From positions 24,513,973-24,577,972 of the forward strand of contig CP137682.1 of assembly GCA_037976565.1 (NCBI GenBank): a stretch of 64,000 nucleotides of DNA, in the 5' to 3' direction. The position numbers and the translations under genes were made by a program. The notes under the pieces are model-generated. The model was not told the origin of the DNA, did not search any database, and saw only the letters and a list, made by a program, of their open reading frames with translations. Positions 13,442 to 24,401 of this stretch are shown piece after piece. This DNA is from Mesocentrotus franciscanus (taxonomy: Eukaryota; Echinodermata; Echinoidea; Camarodonta; Strongylocentrotidae). Numbering within the stretch: the first letter of the stretch is position 1; every line of letters begins with the position of its first letter.

Positions 13442-14271
13442 CTGGTGATGTGACAGGACATGTTGAACAGAGTGAATAGTAATATCAAGTATAGACGACA
13501 TGTGTACTTTAAATATTTTTCATTGTCATTAATGTAACATCATAAACCTCTACTTACACTATTTAAGCAAAGGAAAGAGATAGAAGTGAGAGAGAGAGAG
13601 AGAGAGACCGGGACATAGCCAGTGACATAGAGAGACAGAGAGAGATATAGAGAAAAAACCCGTGGGAAATGGGCTTGGTAAGAGCAAAGAAAGACGAGAT
13701 GTAGAAAGACAAACAAATTTGATTAATTATAGATAGTTAGAAAAGAGTGACCGTGTCTGTTCAAGCAGAATAAAAGTGTTATATAAAAAAAAGTGAGATA
13801 GAGAGGAGTGACCCGGACAGAGACAGAGACGTAATAAGAGACAGAGAGAGATAGAGAGAGAAACAAAACCGAGGGAAATGGGCGTGGTAAGAGCAAAGAA
13901 AGACGAGATGAAGAAAGACAAACAAATGTGATTAATTATAGATTGTACGAAAAGAGAGACCGTGTCTGTTTAAGCAGAAGAAAAGTGTTTTTTCAGTCTA
14001 TTTACAATGCACATGTAATATAAATTTTCTGAGACTACTGACAAAATGTAGATAATTTCTCAATATAGAACGCGAACTACTATTTATAAGATATTTGCTT
14101 TTAAAACACGCTTTTATATGAAGCTATATCATTACGACACCTATTAAATGTTAATAACTGATTTTCTTTTTTTTTAAGTCTGTGAACATACAGTTACTCC
14201 ATATATTGAATTTTAAGAATACAAAAGTATATAGAAACAAATCCGTTCAAATGATATCGTGGTTGGTATAC

Positions 14272-14434
14272 CTTTGATGTTGATGCCTCCGTGGCCATCG
14301 TTGAGTAGAACTCATCACTCAGCTTCACACTGTCCAGATTCAGTGATCGAAGATTTGGCATGAAGCAGAGGCCTTTCGTAATGAGAGGATGCAGCAGAAC
14401 CCAGATCTGCCGTCTTGTGCTTTAGCTCCTCAAT
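14272..14434 (-). pseudogene. LRR exon E9, frameshifted (2-nt deletion)
   Basis: 163 nt, with the CG loss at about 14377. The module around it (13793 to about 14575) is a near-copy of the first 785 bases of the window, so this deletion and that of E1 are one event spread by duplication. Confidence 0.6.
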
Positions 14435-15135
14435 CTGGTGATGTGACAGGACAGGTTAAAAAGAGTGAAAAGTTTCATCAAGTATAGACGACATGTCTAA
14501 TTTAAATATTCACTGTTGTCATTAATTTAACTTCATTTACAACTACTTAGGCTTTTAAAGCAAGGGAAAGAAGAGGGAGAGAGAGAGTGAGAGAGAGAAA
14601 GAGAGACCGGACAGACCCAGAGACATAATGAGAGACGGAGAGAGAGATAGAGAGAAAAAAACAGGAGAGAAATGGGTGTGGTAAGAGCAAAGAAAGACGA
14701 GATGAAGTAAGACTAACAAATGTGATAAGTTATAAATAGTTTAAAAAAGTGAGATCGTGTCTTTTTAAGCAGAATATAAGTGTGATATCCGTCTATTTTC
14801 AATGCACATGTAAAGTTAATTTCCTGCGACTATTGGCAAACTATAAGGAATATCTTTTCAAAAATGCGACATACTTTTTATAGTATAAGTACTTTTATAC
14901 ACGTTTTTTCATGCATCTATATCATTATGAGACCAAATTTTATTCTATTCACATGATGTGTTTCCTTGTCAGCATGGCCAAACTTTTTATTACATTGATA
15001 TGAGAGTACTTGTGATTTATGTTTATAAATTATTTCTATTTAAAAAGTGTGAAAAAACAGTAACCGCATAAGTTGAGTTTGAAGGATGCAAAACTGGCAA
15101 CAAATCGTTTCCAATAGAAATCGTGTTTGGTATAC

Positions 15136-15298
15136 CTTTGATGTTGATGCCTCCGTGGCCATCGTTGAGTAGAACTCATCACTCAGCTTCACACTGTCCA
15201 GGTTCAGTGTTCGAAGATTTGGCATGAAGCAGAGGCCTTTCGTAATGAGAGGATGCAGCAGAACCTAGATCTGCTGTCTCGTGCTTTAGCTCCTCAAT
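15136..15298 (-). pseudogene. LRR exon E10, frameshifted (2-nt deletion)
   Basis: 163 nt. CTTTCGTAATGAG at 15238-15248 lacks the CG found at the same place in E11, which is otherwise almost identical. The MPNLRTLNLDSVKLSDEF part is still readable. Confidence 0.6.
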
Positions 15299-15504
15299 CT
15301 GGTGATGTGACAGGACAGGTTGAATAGAGTTAATAGTATTGTCAAGTATAGACGACATGTCTAATTTACATATTTTCTATTGTCATTAATATAACATTAT
15401 TAACTTCTACTTAGACTTTTAAAGCAAAGGAGAAAGAAGAGACAGAGAGAGATAGAGAGAACAAACCATGGGAAATGGGTGTGGTAAGAGCAAAGAAAGA
15501 CAAG

Positions 15505-15661
15505 GGTCCCGTTGCATAAAACTTATCATTGATATTAACTTTGCAACTAATGGTAACTTCCATGGAATACTTGATTTTGATTGGCTGTTGAGCAATGTTA
15601 CCATGGTAGTTACCATTGATGGCAGAATTACCATTAAGGGTAAGTTCTATGCAACAGGTCC
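15505..15661. mobile_element. MITE with GGTCC..GTTGCATA ends, copy 1
   Basis: Left end GGTCCCGTTGCATAAAACTTA; the right end reads on the other strand as GGACCTGTTGCATAGAACTTA. Flanked by AAG on both sides (3-bp duplication). It is inside the GA-rich intron part of the E10 module. Internal ATTACCAT and ATGGTAAC motifs are also inverted. Confidence 0.7.
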
Positions 15662-16092
15662 AAGATGAAGAAAACAAACAAGTGTGATTAATTATATATA
15701 GTTAGAAAAGAGAGACCGTGTCTGTTCAAGCAGAATAAAAGTGTTATATCCGTCTATTTAAAATGCCACATGTTCAATTAATTTCCTTCCACTATTGGCA
15801 AACTATAAGCAATTTCTTTTGAAAAAATGCGAAATACTATTCATAGGATAAGTAATTTTATGCAGGCTTTTTTATGACACCAAAGTCCATTCTATTCACA
15901 CGATTTGTCTCCTTGTCAGCATGGCCAAACTGTTTATTATATTGATATGAGAATGCTTGGGACTAATGTTAATAAATTATTATTATTTTTTTTTTAAAGA
16001 CTGTGAACATACAGTTACCCAATATATTGAAATTTAAGAAAACAAAAGTATATAGAAACAAATCCGTTCAAATGATATCGTGGTTGGTATAC

Positions 16093-16257
16093 CTTTGATG
16101 TTGATGCCTCCGTGGCCATCGTTGAGTAGAACTCATCACTCAGCTTTACACTGTCCAGATTCAGTGTTCGAAGATTTGGCATGAAGCAGAGGCCTTTCGC
16201 GTAATGAGAGGATGCAGCAGAACCTAGATCTGCTGTCTCGTGCTTTAGCTCCTCAAT
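16093..16257 (-). CDS. LRR exon E11
   Basis: 165 nt, open, with LKHETADLGSAASSHYAKG and LRTLNLDSVKLSDEF. Together with E10 it belongs to a 959-bp tandem duplication that includes a GGTCC-ended MITE. Unlike E10 it retains the GCG needed to keep frame. Confidence 0.66.
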
Positions 16258-16463
16258 CTGGTGATGTGACAGGACAGGTTGAATAGAGTTAATAGTATTG
16301 TCAAGTATAGACGACATGTCTAATTTACATATTTTCTATTGTCATTAATATAACATTATTAACTTCTACTTAGACTTTTAAAGCAAAGGAGAAAGAAGAG
16401 ACAGAGAGAGATAGAGAGAACAAACCATGGGAAATGGGTGTGGTAAGAGCAAAGAAAGACAAG

Positions 16464-16620
16464 GGTCCCGTTGCATAAAACTTATCATTGATATTAACTT
16501 TGCAACTAATGGTAACTTCCATGGAATACTTGATTTTGATTGGCTGTTGAGCAATGTTACCATGGTAGTTACCATTGATGGCAGAGTTACCATTAAGGGT
16601 AAGTTTTATGCAACAGGTCC
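16464..16620. mobile_element. MITE with GGTCC..GTTGCATA ends, copy 2
   Basis: Same insertion 959 bp further on, duplicated together with its module. It differs from copy 1 by only a few substitutions. Confidence 0.7.
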
Positions 16621-17046
16621 AAGATGAAGAAAAACGAACAAGTGTGATTAATTATATATAGTTAGAAAAGAGAGACCATGTCTGTTCAAGCAGAATAAAA
16701 GTGTTATATCCGTCTATTTAAAATGCCACATGTTCAATTAATTTCCTTCCACTATTTGCAGACTATAAGCAATTTCTTTTGAAAAATGCGAAATACTATT
16801 CATAGGATAAGTAATTTTATGCAGGCTTTTTTATGACACAAAAGTCCATTCTATTCACACGATTTGTCTCCTTGTCAGCATGGCCAAACTGTTTATTATA
16901 TTGATATGAGAGTGCTCGTGACTAATGTTAATAAATGATTTCTTTTTTTTAAGTCTGTGAACATACAGTTACCCCATATATTGAATTTGAAGAATACAAA
17001 AGTATATAGAAACAAATCCGTTCAAATGATATCGTGGTTGGTATAC

Positions 17047-17211
17047 CTTTGATGTTGATGCCTCCGTGGCTATCGTTGAGTAGAACTCATCACTCAGCTT
17101 CATACTGTCCAGACTCAGTGATCGAAGATTTGGCATGAAGCAGAGACCTCTCGCGTAATGAGAGGATGCAGCAGAACCCAGATCTGCCGTCTTGTGCTTT
17201 AGCTTCTCAAT
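17047..17211 (-). CDS. LRR exon E12
   Basis: 165 nt, open, with EKLKHKTADLGSAASSHY and LSLDSMKLSDEFYSTIATE. Both splice signals match consensus for the array (CACATCACCAG, AAG|GTATAC). Its flanking intron shares the GTTCAAATGATATCGTGG block with E1, E9 and E11. Confidence 0.64.
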
Positions 17212-17350
17212 CTGGTGATGTGACAGGACAGGTAAAATAGAGTGAAAAGTATCATCAGTATAGACGACATGTCTAATTTAAATATTCACTATTGTCATTA
17301 ATTTAACTTCATTTACAACTACTTAGGCTTTTAAAGCAAAGGAGAAAGAA

Positions 17351-17388
<38 letters not shown>

Positions 17389-17928
17389 GACAGACCCAGA
17401 GACATAATGAGAGACGGAGAGAGAGAGAGATAGAGAGAAAAAACACGAGAGAAATGGGCGTGGTAAGAGCAAAGAAAGACGAGATGAAGTAAGACTAACA
17501 AATATGATAAGTTATAAATAGTTTAAAAAAGTGAGATCGTGGTCTGTTCAAGCAGAATAAAAGTGCTATGTCCGTCTATTTACAATGCACTTGTAAATTA
17601 ATTTCCTGCGACTTCTGACAAAATGTAAATCATTTCTAAATATAGAACGCGAAGTACTATTTATAGGATACGCGTTTTAAAACCCGCTTTTATATAAATC
17701 TATATCATTATGACACCAAATTTCATTGTATTCACGTGTTTTATTACCTTGGCAGCATGGCCAAACTATTTATAATATTAATATGAGCGTGCTTGTAACT
17801 GATGAATATAAATGATTTCTTTTAAAAAAAAGTGTGAAAAAACAGTAACTGCTTTAATATTAAAGTTGAGTTTGAAGGTTGCAAAACTGCCAACAAATCG
17901 TTTCCAATAGAAATCGTGTTTGGTATAC

Positions 17929-18093
17929 CTTTGATTTTGATGCCTCAGTGGCCATCGTCGAGTAGAACTCATCACTCAGCTTCACACTGTCCAGATTCAG
18001 TGATCGAAGATTTGGCATAGAGCAGAGACCTCTCGCGTAATGGGAGGATGCACGAGAACCCAGATCTGCCGTCTCGTGCGATAGCTTCTCAAT
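17929..18093 (-). CDS. LRR exon E13
   Basis: 165 nt, open, with EKLSHETADLGSRASSHY and VKLSDEFYSTMATEASKSK. It keeps SDEF, unlike E14-E16. The GSRASS variant joins it to the E14/E15 group, so it probably represents the founder side of that triplication. Confidence 0.66.
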
Positions 18094-18653
18094 CTGGTGA
18101 TGTAACAGGACAGGTTGAAAAGAGTTAATAGTATTATCAAGTATAGACGACATGTCTGATTTTAATATTTTCTATTGTCATTAATGTAGCATCATTAACT
18201 TCTACTTAGACTTTTACGGCAAGGGAAAGAGAAGGGAGAAAGAGAGAGAGAAAGAGAGACCGTGACAGAGCCAGAGACATAATGAAAGATGGAGAGAGAT
18301 AGAGAGAAAAAAACCCGAGTGAAGCAAGTAAAGTGAAGCAAGCAAGTGAGAGACAGAGAGAGATAGAGAGAAAGAAAACCATGGGAAATTGGTGTGGTAA
18401 GAGCAAATAAAGACGAGATGAAGAAAGACAAACACATTTGATTAATTATAGAAAGTTCGAAAAGAAAGACCGTGTCTGTTCAAGCAGTATAAAAGTGTTA
18501 TAATCCGTCTATTTACAATGCATATGTAAAATTTATTTCCTGCGACTATTGGCAAACTATGAGTAATTTCTTTTTTATATGCGAAATACTATTTATAGGA
18601 TAAGTACTTTTATACACGCTTTTTTATGAATCTATGTAATTATGACACCAAAG

Positions 18654-18846
18654 CAGTGGCGGATCCACACTGAGCGAATTTTCGGCCGGCGATTTTCAAA
18701 TTTGCGGGAGCAACAACAAAAAAAATTAGTGCTCACTATCCCCCCTCCCACTGAGCAAATTTTCGGCCGGCGCGATTTTCAAATTTGCGGGAGCAAAAAA
18801 AAAAAAATTGTGCCCCCCCCTCTAAGAAATCCTGGATCCGCGCCTG
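18654..18846. mobile_element. MITE with GGCGGATCC/GGATCCGCG ends, copy a
   Basis: Starts CAGTGGCGGATCCA and ends TGGATCCGCGCCTG, an inverted terminal repeat of hAT-like style. It contains two internal copies of a unit with TTTTCGGCCGGCG and CAAATTTGCGG. It lies in an LRR-module intron between GACACCAAAG and AAATTTCATTC; modules without it read GACACCAAATTTCATT. The exact target duplication is unclear. Confidence 0.7.
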
Positions 18847-19053
18847 AAATTTCATTCTATTCACAGGTATTTACTTTATTGTCAGCATGGCAAAATTATT
18901 TATTTCATTGATATGAGAGTGCTCGTAACTAATGAAAATAAATGATTTATTTCCCAAAAATGTGAAAATACAGCTACCCCATATGTTGAGTTTGAAAAAT
19001 GCAAAGCAAGTTGGAAAAAAAATTGTTACCATACCAGTCGTGTTTTGGTATAC

Positions 19054-19218
19054 CTTTGATGTTGATGCTTCAGTGGCCATCGTCGAGTAGAACTTATCTT
19101 TCAGCTTCACACTGTCCAGATTCAGTGATCGAAGATTTGGCATAGAGCAGAGACCTCTCGCGTAATGGGAGGATGCACGAGAACCCAGATCTGCCGTCTC
19201 GTGCGATAGCTCCTCAAT
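19054..19218 (-). CDS. LRR exon E14
   Basis: 165 nt, open, the same sequence class as E15 except for a TSK rather than KSK ending. It lies in the recent triplication at 18.15-21.9 kb. The following intron contains a copy of the GGCGGATCC-ended MITE. Confidence 0.66.
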
Positions 19219-19775
19219 CTGGTGATGTATCAGGACAGGTTGAAAAGAGTTAATAGTATTATCAAGTATAGACGACATGTCTGATTTAAATATTTTCTAT
19301 TGTCATTAATGTAGCATCATTAACTTCTACTTAGACTTTTACGGCAAGGGAAAGAGAAGGGAGAAAGAGAGAGAGAAAGAGAGACCGTGACAGAGCCAGA
19401 GACATAATGAAAGATGGAGAGAGAGAGAGAAAAAACCCGAGTGAAGCAAGTAAAGTGAAGCAAGCAAGTGAGAGACAGAGAGAGATAGAGAGAAAGAAAA
19501 CCATGGGAAATTGGTGTGGTAAGAGCAAATAAAGACGAGATGAAGAAAGACAAACACATTTGATTAATTATAGAAAGTTCGAAAAGAAAGACCGTGTCTG
19601 TTCAAGCAGTATAAAAGTGTTATAATCCGTCTATTTACAATGCATATGTAAAATTTATTTCCTGCGACTATTGGCAAACTATGAGTAATTTCTTTTTTAT
19701 ATGCGAAATACTATTTATAGGATAAGTACTTTTATACACGCTTTTTTATGAATCTATGTAATTATGACACCAAAG

Positions 19776-19964
19776 CAGTGGCGGATCCACACTGAGCGAA
19801 TTTTCGGCCGGCGCGATTTTCAAATTTGCGGGAGCAACAACAAAAAAAAAATTAGTGCTCACTATCCCCCCTCCCACTGAGCAAATTTTCGGCCGGCGCG
19901 ATTTTCAAATTTGCGGAGCAAAAAAAAATTGTGCCCCCTTTAAGAAATCCTGGATCCGCGCCTG
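19776..19964. mobile_element. MITE with GGCGGATCC ends, copy b
   Basis: Same element at the same position in the second copy of the triplicated module, so it moved by segmental duplication, not by transposition. It differs by short poly-A and poly-C length changes. Confidence 0.7.
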
Positions 19965-20170
19965 AAATTTCATTCTATTCACAGGTATTTACTTTATTGT
20001 CAGCATGGCAAAATTATTTATTTCATTGATATGAGAGTGCTCGTAACTAATGAAAATAAATGATTTATTTCCCAAAAATGTGAAAATACAGCTACCCCAT
20101 ATGTTGAGTTTGAAAAATGCAAAGCAAGTTGGAAAAAAATTGTTACCATACCAGTCGTGTTTTGGTATAC

Positions 20171-20335
20171 CTTTGATTTTGATGCTTCAGTGGCCATCGT
20201 CGAGTAGAACTTATCTTTCAGCTTCACACTGTCCAGATTCAGTGATCGAAGATTTGGCATAGAGCAGAGACCTCTCGCGTAATGGGAGGATGCACGAGAA
20301 CCCAGATCTGCCGTCTCGTGCGATAGCTCCTCAAT
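20171..20335 (-). CDS. LRR exon E15
   Basis: 165 nt, open, with SHETADLGSRASSHYARG and VKLKDKFYSTMATEASKSK. Nearly identical to E14 (19054-19218), with module spacing of about 1.12 kb. The acceptor region reads CTGATACATCACCAG rather than CTGTCACATCACCAG, a variant shared with E14. Confidence 0.66.
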
Positions 20336-20955
20336 CTGGTGATGTATCAGGACAGGTTGAAAAGAGTTAATAGTATTATCAAGTATAGACGACATGTCTG
20401 ATTTAAATATTTTCTATTGTCATTAATGTAGCATCATTAACTTCTACTTAGACTTTTACGGCAAGGGAAAGAGAAGGGAGAAAGAGAGAGAGAAAGAGAG
20501 ACCGTGACAGAGCCAGAGACATAATGAAAGATGGAGAGAGATAGAGAAAAAAACCCGAGTGAAGCAAGTAAAGTGAAGCAAGCAAGTGAGAGACAGAGAG
20601 AGATAGAGAGAAAGAAAACCATGGGAAATTGGTGTGGTAAGAGCAAATAAAGACGAGATGAAGAAAGACAAACACATTTGATTAATTATAGAAAGTTCGA
20701 AAAGAAAGACCGTGTCTGTTCAAGCAGTATAAAAGTGTTATAATCCGTCTATTTCCTGCGACTATTGGCAAACTATGAGTAATTTCTTTTTTATATGCGA
20801 AATACTATTATAAGGATAAGTACTTTTATACACGCTTTTTTATGAATCTATGTAATTATGACACCAAAGCAGTGGCGGATCCACACTGAGCGAATTTTCG
20901 GCCGGCGCGATTTTCAAATTTGCGGGAGCAACAACAACAAAAAAATTAGTGCTCA

Positions 20956-21400
20956 TTATACAACTTCCAAGAATATTCTGTAATTTGATTGGTTCAAATC
21001 GGGTCACGTGACATTCAATGGACTGCACTATTGCACTCGCCGGAGTGCAGGTATAGTGCTTTTGGTTAGCACATTCTCTGCACCCATAATGAGGTCACCA
21101 TTGTCAGTGTCAATGACCAGGCGTGTCAAAGTTTGCGTGAAGTGATGCTCGCAATGATGCTCGGATGAGGTGTGCCTTGGGTGTGATTATTACGTCACAA
21201 TAGATGGAGTGCGCGCAAAGTGCGCAGGTTCTCATCTGCAATAGATGCGCGTACTTATTGGATAGACTTTGCAACTGTTTGGATCACTTTTTAGTCAACG
21301 GTTGAGAGACTAGACCGGGTGAGGGTAAGAATACAATTCATTATTTATTAATTGGCTTTCTTGGGAGTGGGGCAGCTCAGTAGGAGGGGAAGTTGTATAA
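20956..21400. mobile_element. Nested MITE with TTATACAACTTCC inverted ends
   Basis: Left end TTATACAACTTCC (20956-20968), right end GGAAGTTGTATAA (21388-21400): a perfect 13-bp inverted repeat. No coding capacity. It sits inside MITE copy c, so it is younger than the triplication. Confidence 0.68.
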
Positions 21401-21568
21401 AACAAACAATGCACGTTTGCTCGTGATTTGGCGAAATAATGCACTCTGTGCTCGATTCGCCACCTGGATATACCGCACTTCCTATGGACCTCGGTGCGGT
21501 ATATCCAGGCTCTTATCATCGCATTATTTGGCCCTGAATGCACTCGTTATCGTGCGTTATTTGTATAC
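21401..21568. mobile_element. Small palindromic MITE next to the previous one
   Basis: AACAATGCACG at the left mirrors CGTGCGTTATTTGTAT at the right. The centre is a strong hairpin, CTGGATATACCGCAC...GTGCGGTATATCCAG (about 21466-21510). It could be a separate MITE or the end of a composite with the neighbouring element. Confidence 0.5.
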
Positions 21569-21882
21569 TATCCCCCCTCCCACTGAGCAAATTTTCGGCC
21601 GGCGCGATTTTCAAATTTGCGGAGCAAAAAATTGTGCCCTCCCCCCTCCTCTAAGAAATCCTGGATCCGCGCCTGAAATTTCATTCTATTCACAGGTATT
21701 TATTTCATTGTCAGCATGGCAAACTTATTAATTTCATTGATATGAGAGTGCTCGTAACTAATGAAAATAAATGATTTATTTCCCAAAAATGTGAAAATAC
21801 AGCTACCCCATATGTTGAGTTTGAAAAATGCAAAGCAAGTTGGGAAAAAAATTGTTACCATACCAGTCGTGTTTTGGTATAC

Positions 21883-22047
21883 CTTTGATTTTGATGCTTC
21901 AGTGGCCATCGTCGAGTAGAACTTATCTTTCAGCTTCACACTGTCCAGATTCAGTGATCGAAGATTTGGCATAGAGCAGAGACCTCTCGCGTAATGAGAG
22001 GATGCAGCAGAACCCAGATCTGCGTCCCAGTGCGATAGCTCCTCAAT
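21883..22047 (-). CDS. LRR exon E16
   Basis: 165 nt, open in phase 0, with segments EELSHWDADLGSAASSHY and LNLDSVKLKDKFYSTM. The change SDEF to KDKF is shared with E14 and E15. The GCGTCCCAG variant before the acceptor (SHWDAD) resembles E5 and E6, suggesting exchange between modules. Confidence 0.66.
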
Positions 22048-22759
22048 CTGGTGATGTGACAGGACAGGTTGAATAGAGTGAATAATATTATCAAGTACAG
22101 ACGACATGTCTGATTTCAAAAATATTTGTTATTGGCATTATGTAACATCATTAACCTATACTTAGACTTTTAAAGCAAGAGAAAGAGAAAGAGAAAAAGA
22201 GGAAAGAGAGGGAAAAGGAAAGGAAAGGAAAGAAAGAGAGAGAGAGAGAGAGGGGGAGATAGAGAGACGGGCTAAAAGCACAAAGAAAAAGGGTTGGGTA
22301 AGAGCACAGAAAGACGAGATGGAGTAAGACAAATTTGAATAATTATAAATAGTTGTAAAGGAGAGACCGTGTCTGTTGAAGCAGAATACAAATATGTTAT
22401 CCTTTTATCTACAGTGTACATGATTGTGATATCTCATTGAGACTATTTACAAATGTAAATAATTTCTCTTTAAAAATGCGAACAATTATTTATAGTATAC
22501 GTTGTCGTGTTTTTAAACACACTTTAATATGAATCTATTTCACTATGTCACCAAAGTTCATTCTATTCACATGATTTATTTACTTGTCAGCTTGGCCAAA
22601 ATGTTATTATATTGATATGAGAGTACTCGTGACTAATGAAAATAAATGATTTCTATTTTTATTTAATGTGAAAAAATGTATCCACATGTTCAGTTTAAAG
22701 AATGCAAAAATATTTGGGGAAAGATTATTGTTTCCAATAGAAATCGTGTTTGGGTATAC

Positions 22760-22922
22760 CTTTGATTTTGATGCCTCAGAGGCTATCGTTGAGTAGAACT
22801 CATCACTCAGCTTGACATGCCACATATCCAGTGAACGAAGGTTTGGCATGGAACAGAGACCTCTCGTAATGAGAGGATGCGTGAGGACCCAGATCTGCCG
22901 CCTTGTGCTTTAGCTCCTCAAT
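22760..22922 (-). pseudogene. LRR exon E17, frameshifted (2-nt deletion)
   Basis: First array unit in transcription order among the recognisable full copies. It is 163 nt long; two bases are missing at 22865-22866 in the segment CTCTCG..TAATGAGAG, so the frame before MPNLRSLDMWHVKLSDEF is lost. The donor GGTATACC and the acceptor are intact. It is the most divergent full copy (HVKLSD, ASEASKSK). Confidence 0.6.
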
Positions 22923-23522
22923 CTGGTGATGTGGCAGGATAGGGTGAATAGAGTGAATAGTATTATCAAATATAGACGACATGTCTGATTTCAAAAATAT
23001 TTGCTATTGCCATAACTGTAACATCATTTACCTATACTTAGACTTTTAATGCAAGAGAAAGAGAAGGGAGAGAGAGAGAGAGAGAGACCGGGAGAGAGAC
23101 AGTGACATAATGAGAGACAGAGAGAGATAGAGAGGAAAACCCGAGGGAAAAGGGTGTGGTAAGAGCAAAGAAAGACGAGATGAAGAAAGACAAACAAATG
23201 TGATTAATTATATATAGTTGGCAAAGAGAAATCGTGTCTGTTCAAGCAGAATACAAATGTTATATCTGTGTATTTACAATGAACATATTAATTAATTTCT
23301 TGAGACTTTTGACAAAATGTTATGTAATACTGTTCATCTTGGTTCAAAGTTCTCAGCCGAGCGAGAAACTTTACTCATCTGCGCATGCTCGAAGCCACAT
23401 ACATTCAGTTGACCGACCCTCGTCTATGCAGACGGAAAGAGTTTGTTCGGACGCTCGTATTATTTTTTAGCGATTATGCCGCAATAACCCGCTGGCAATA
23501 AGCCTAATTTACCGTTACCTTA

Positions 23523-23993
23523 GACCCCGTTTACAGTGAGAAAAGGGCCAGGGCCGGGCCGGGCCGCGGCCGAGCCAGGCCTACTCGGCCCCGCAATTTT
23601 GTGCGTTTACAGTGGCAGGCTCGGCCGCGGCCTAAATTGTAACCTTTCAATATTTTGTCGTAGTGGCGCTCTGCATGTAAACAAACGATTATTTGGGGCG
23701 CGGGGTCACAGTGCAGATCCGTCGCGCGGATATTTGCAGTGAATTTTTCCCAATTTCCTATACACGGCGAACTTTCACTTCCGGGTAACAGTTGGCCTCG
23801 CAATTGGTCGCGCATTTGGCCCTGCGTGCGTTACAGTGAGAAAAGCCCGGCCGAGCCGCGCCGAGACTACCTCCAGAGCAGGGCCAAATGCGCGGCCACT
23901 TTTGGCCTCGCATTTGGCCTTTTGCGCGTTTACAGTGCTAGGCCGGCCGCGGCCCGGCCCGACCCGGCCTTTTTGCTTACTGTAAACGGGGTC
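23523..23993. mobile_element. GC-rich MITE with GACCCCGTTTACAGT ends
   Basis: Starts GACCCCGTTTACAGTGAG; the right end reads on the other strand as GACCCCGTTTACAGTAAG. Flanked by TTA at 23520-23522 and 23994-23996, a Harbinger-like 3-bp duplication. The interior is extremely GC-rich (GGCCGGGCCG, CGGCCGCGGC) and repeats GCGTTTACAGTG several times. It is unlike the AT-rich surroundings. The apparent open frames are low-complexity. Confidence 0.75.
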
Positions 23994-23999
23994 TTAGAC

Positions 24000-24240
24000 A
24001 GCCAATCAGAGCTCGTTATATTTGTTCGCCTTGTTCCTTTTTTCCGTTTACATTGTTCGATTTCGGCTTTCTATTTATTCTTGCGTTTTACTCTGATGAG
24101 TGCAAGACGAAAAGCTTCAGTATGGCTCTATTCAACGCTATTTTCCGATTTCTAATTTCTAGAAATAAAAATGCGAGCTACTATTTATCGGATGCAATGT
24201 TTGAAATCACACTTTTGTATGAATATATATCTTTATCACA
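24000..24240. other. Unassigned segment between the GC-rich MITE and the PLE
   Basis: 24000-24130 (with 23330-23520 on the other side of the MITE) has no similarity to LRR modules and no gene. It appears to be an older insertion of unknown type. Module sequence resumes at about 24160 (TCTAGAAATAAAAATGCGAG). Confidence 0.5.
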
Positions 24241-24401
24241 CTAAAGTCCAGTCTTGCTAAATATATTACTCATTGCGGATGTAGTATCGAAAATAATATC
24301 GCTAGTGATATTCGCTTGTCTCGCAATGTATGGTCAACAAGGGATCTAAAAGATCACGACGTTTCGCGCGCCGCTGCAACACTTCGTTAGGTGATAAAAT
24401 C

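Larger units (their letters stand above)
20870..21675. mobile_element. MITE with GGCGGATCC ends, copy c, with nested insertions
   Basis: Third copy, split after TTAGTGCTC by about 610 bp that is absent in copies a and b. The right part resumes at ACTATCCCCCCTCCC. The nested material is described in the next two entries. Confidence 0.68.
18150..21890. repeat. Recent tandem triplication of one LRR module
   Basis: Three successive copies, with the marker CTTTTACGGCAAGG at 18211, 19336 and 20453 (spacings 1125 and 1117). They differ only by small indels and rare substitutions across exon, intron and an embedded MITE. The third copy is enlarged by a later insertion inside that MITE (20956-21568). 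The high identity indicates that this is the youngest part of the array. Confidence 0.8.
780..23160. repeat. GA-microsatellite in each LRR module
   Basis: Every module carries a (GA)n-rich tract on the plus strand, for example at 792-815, 2403-2432, 4108-4130, 4917-4942, 6010-6031, 13588-13608, 14577-14607, 17350-17384, 18236-18262, 22228-22252 and 23066-23088. In sense orientation this is a CT tract 80-200 nt upstream of each exon. It could act as a distant polypyrimidine or splicing-enhancer tract and also as a slippage and recombination site. Degenerate GAGACAGAGAGAGATAGAGAG follows each tract. Confidence 0.8.

Noticed and set aside
4041..20677. Many SLSLSL-rich open frames on the minus strand
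   Set aside because: They are translations of the CT-rich microsatellites in the LRR introns.
21393..21731. 112-codon plus-strand frame with repeated WIYRTSYGPRCGIS-like parts
   Set aside because: It spans two nested MITEs and the hairpin at 21466-21510.
23531..24155. Open frames in the GC-rich block
   Set aside because: They result from GC-rich low-complexity sequence of the MITE, which lacks stop codons by composition.
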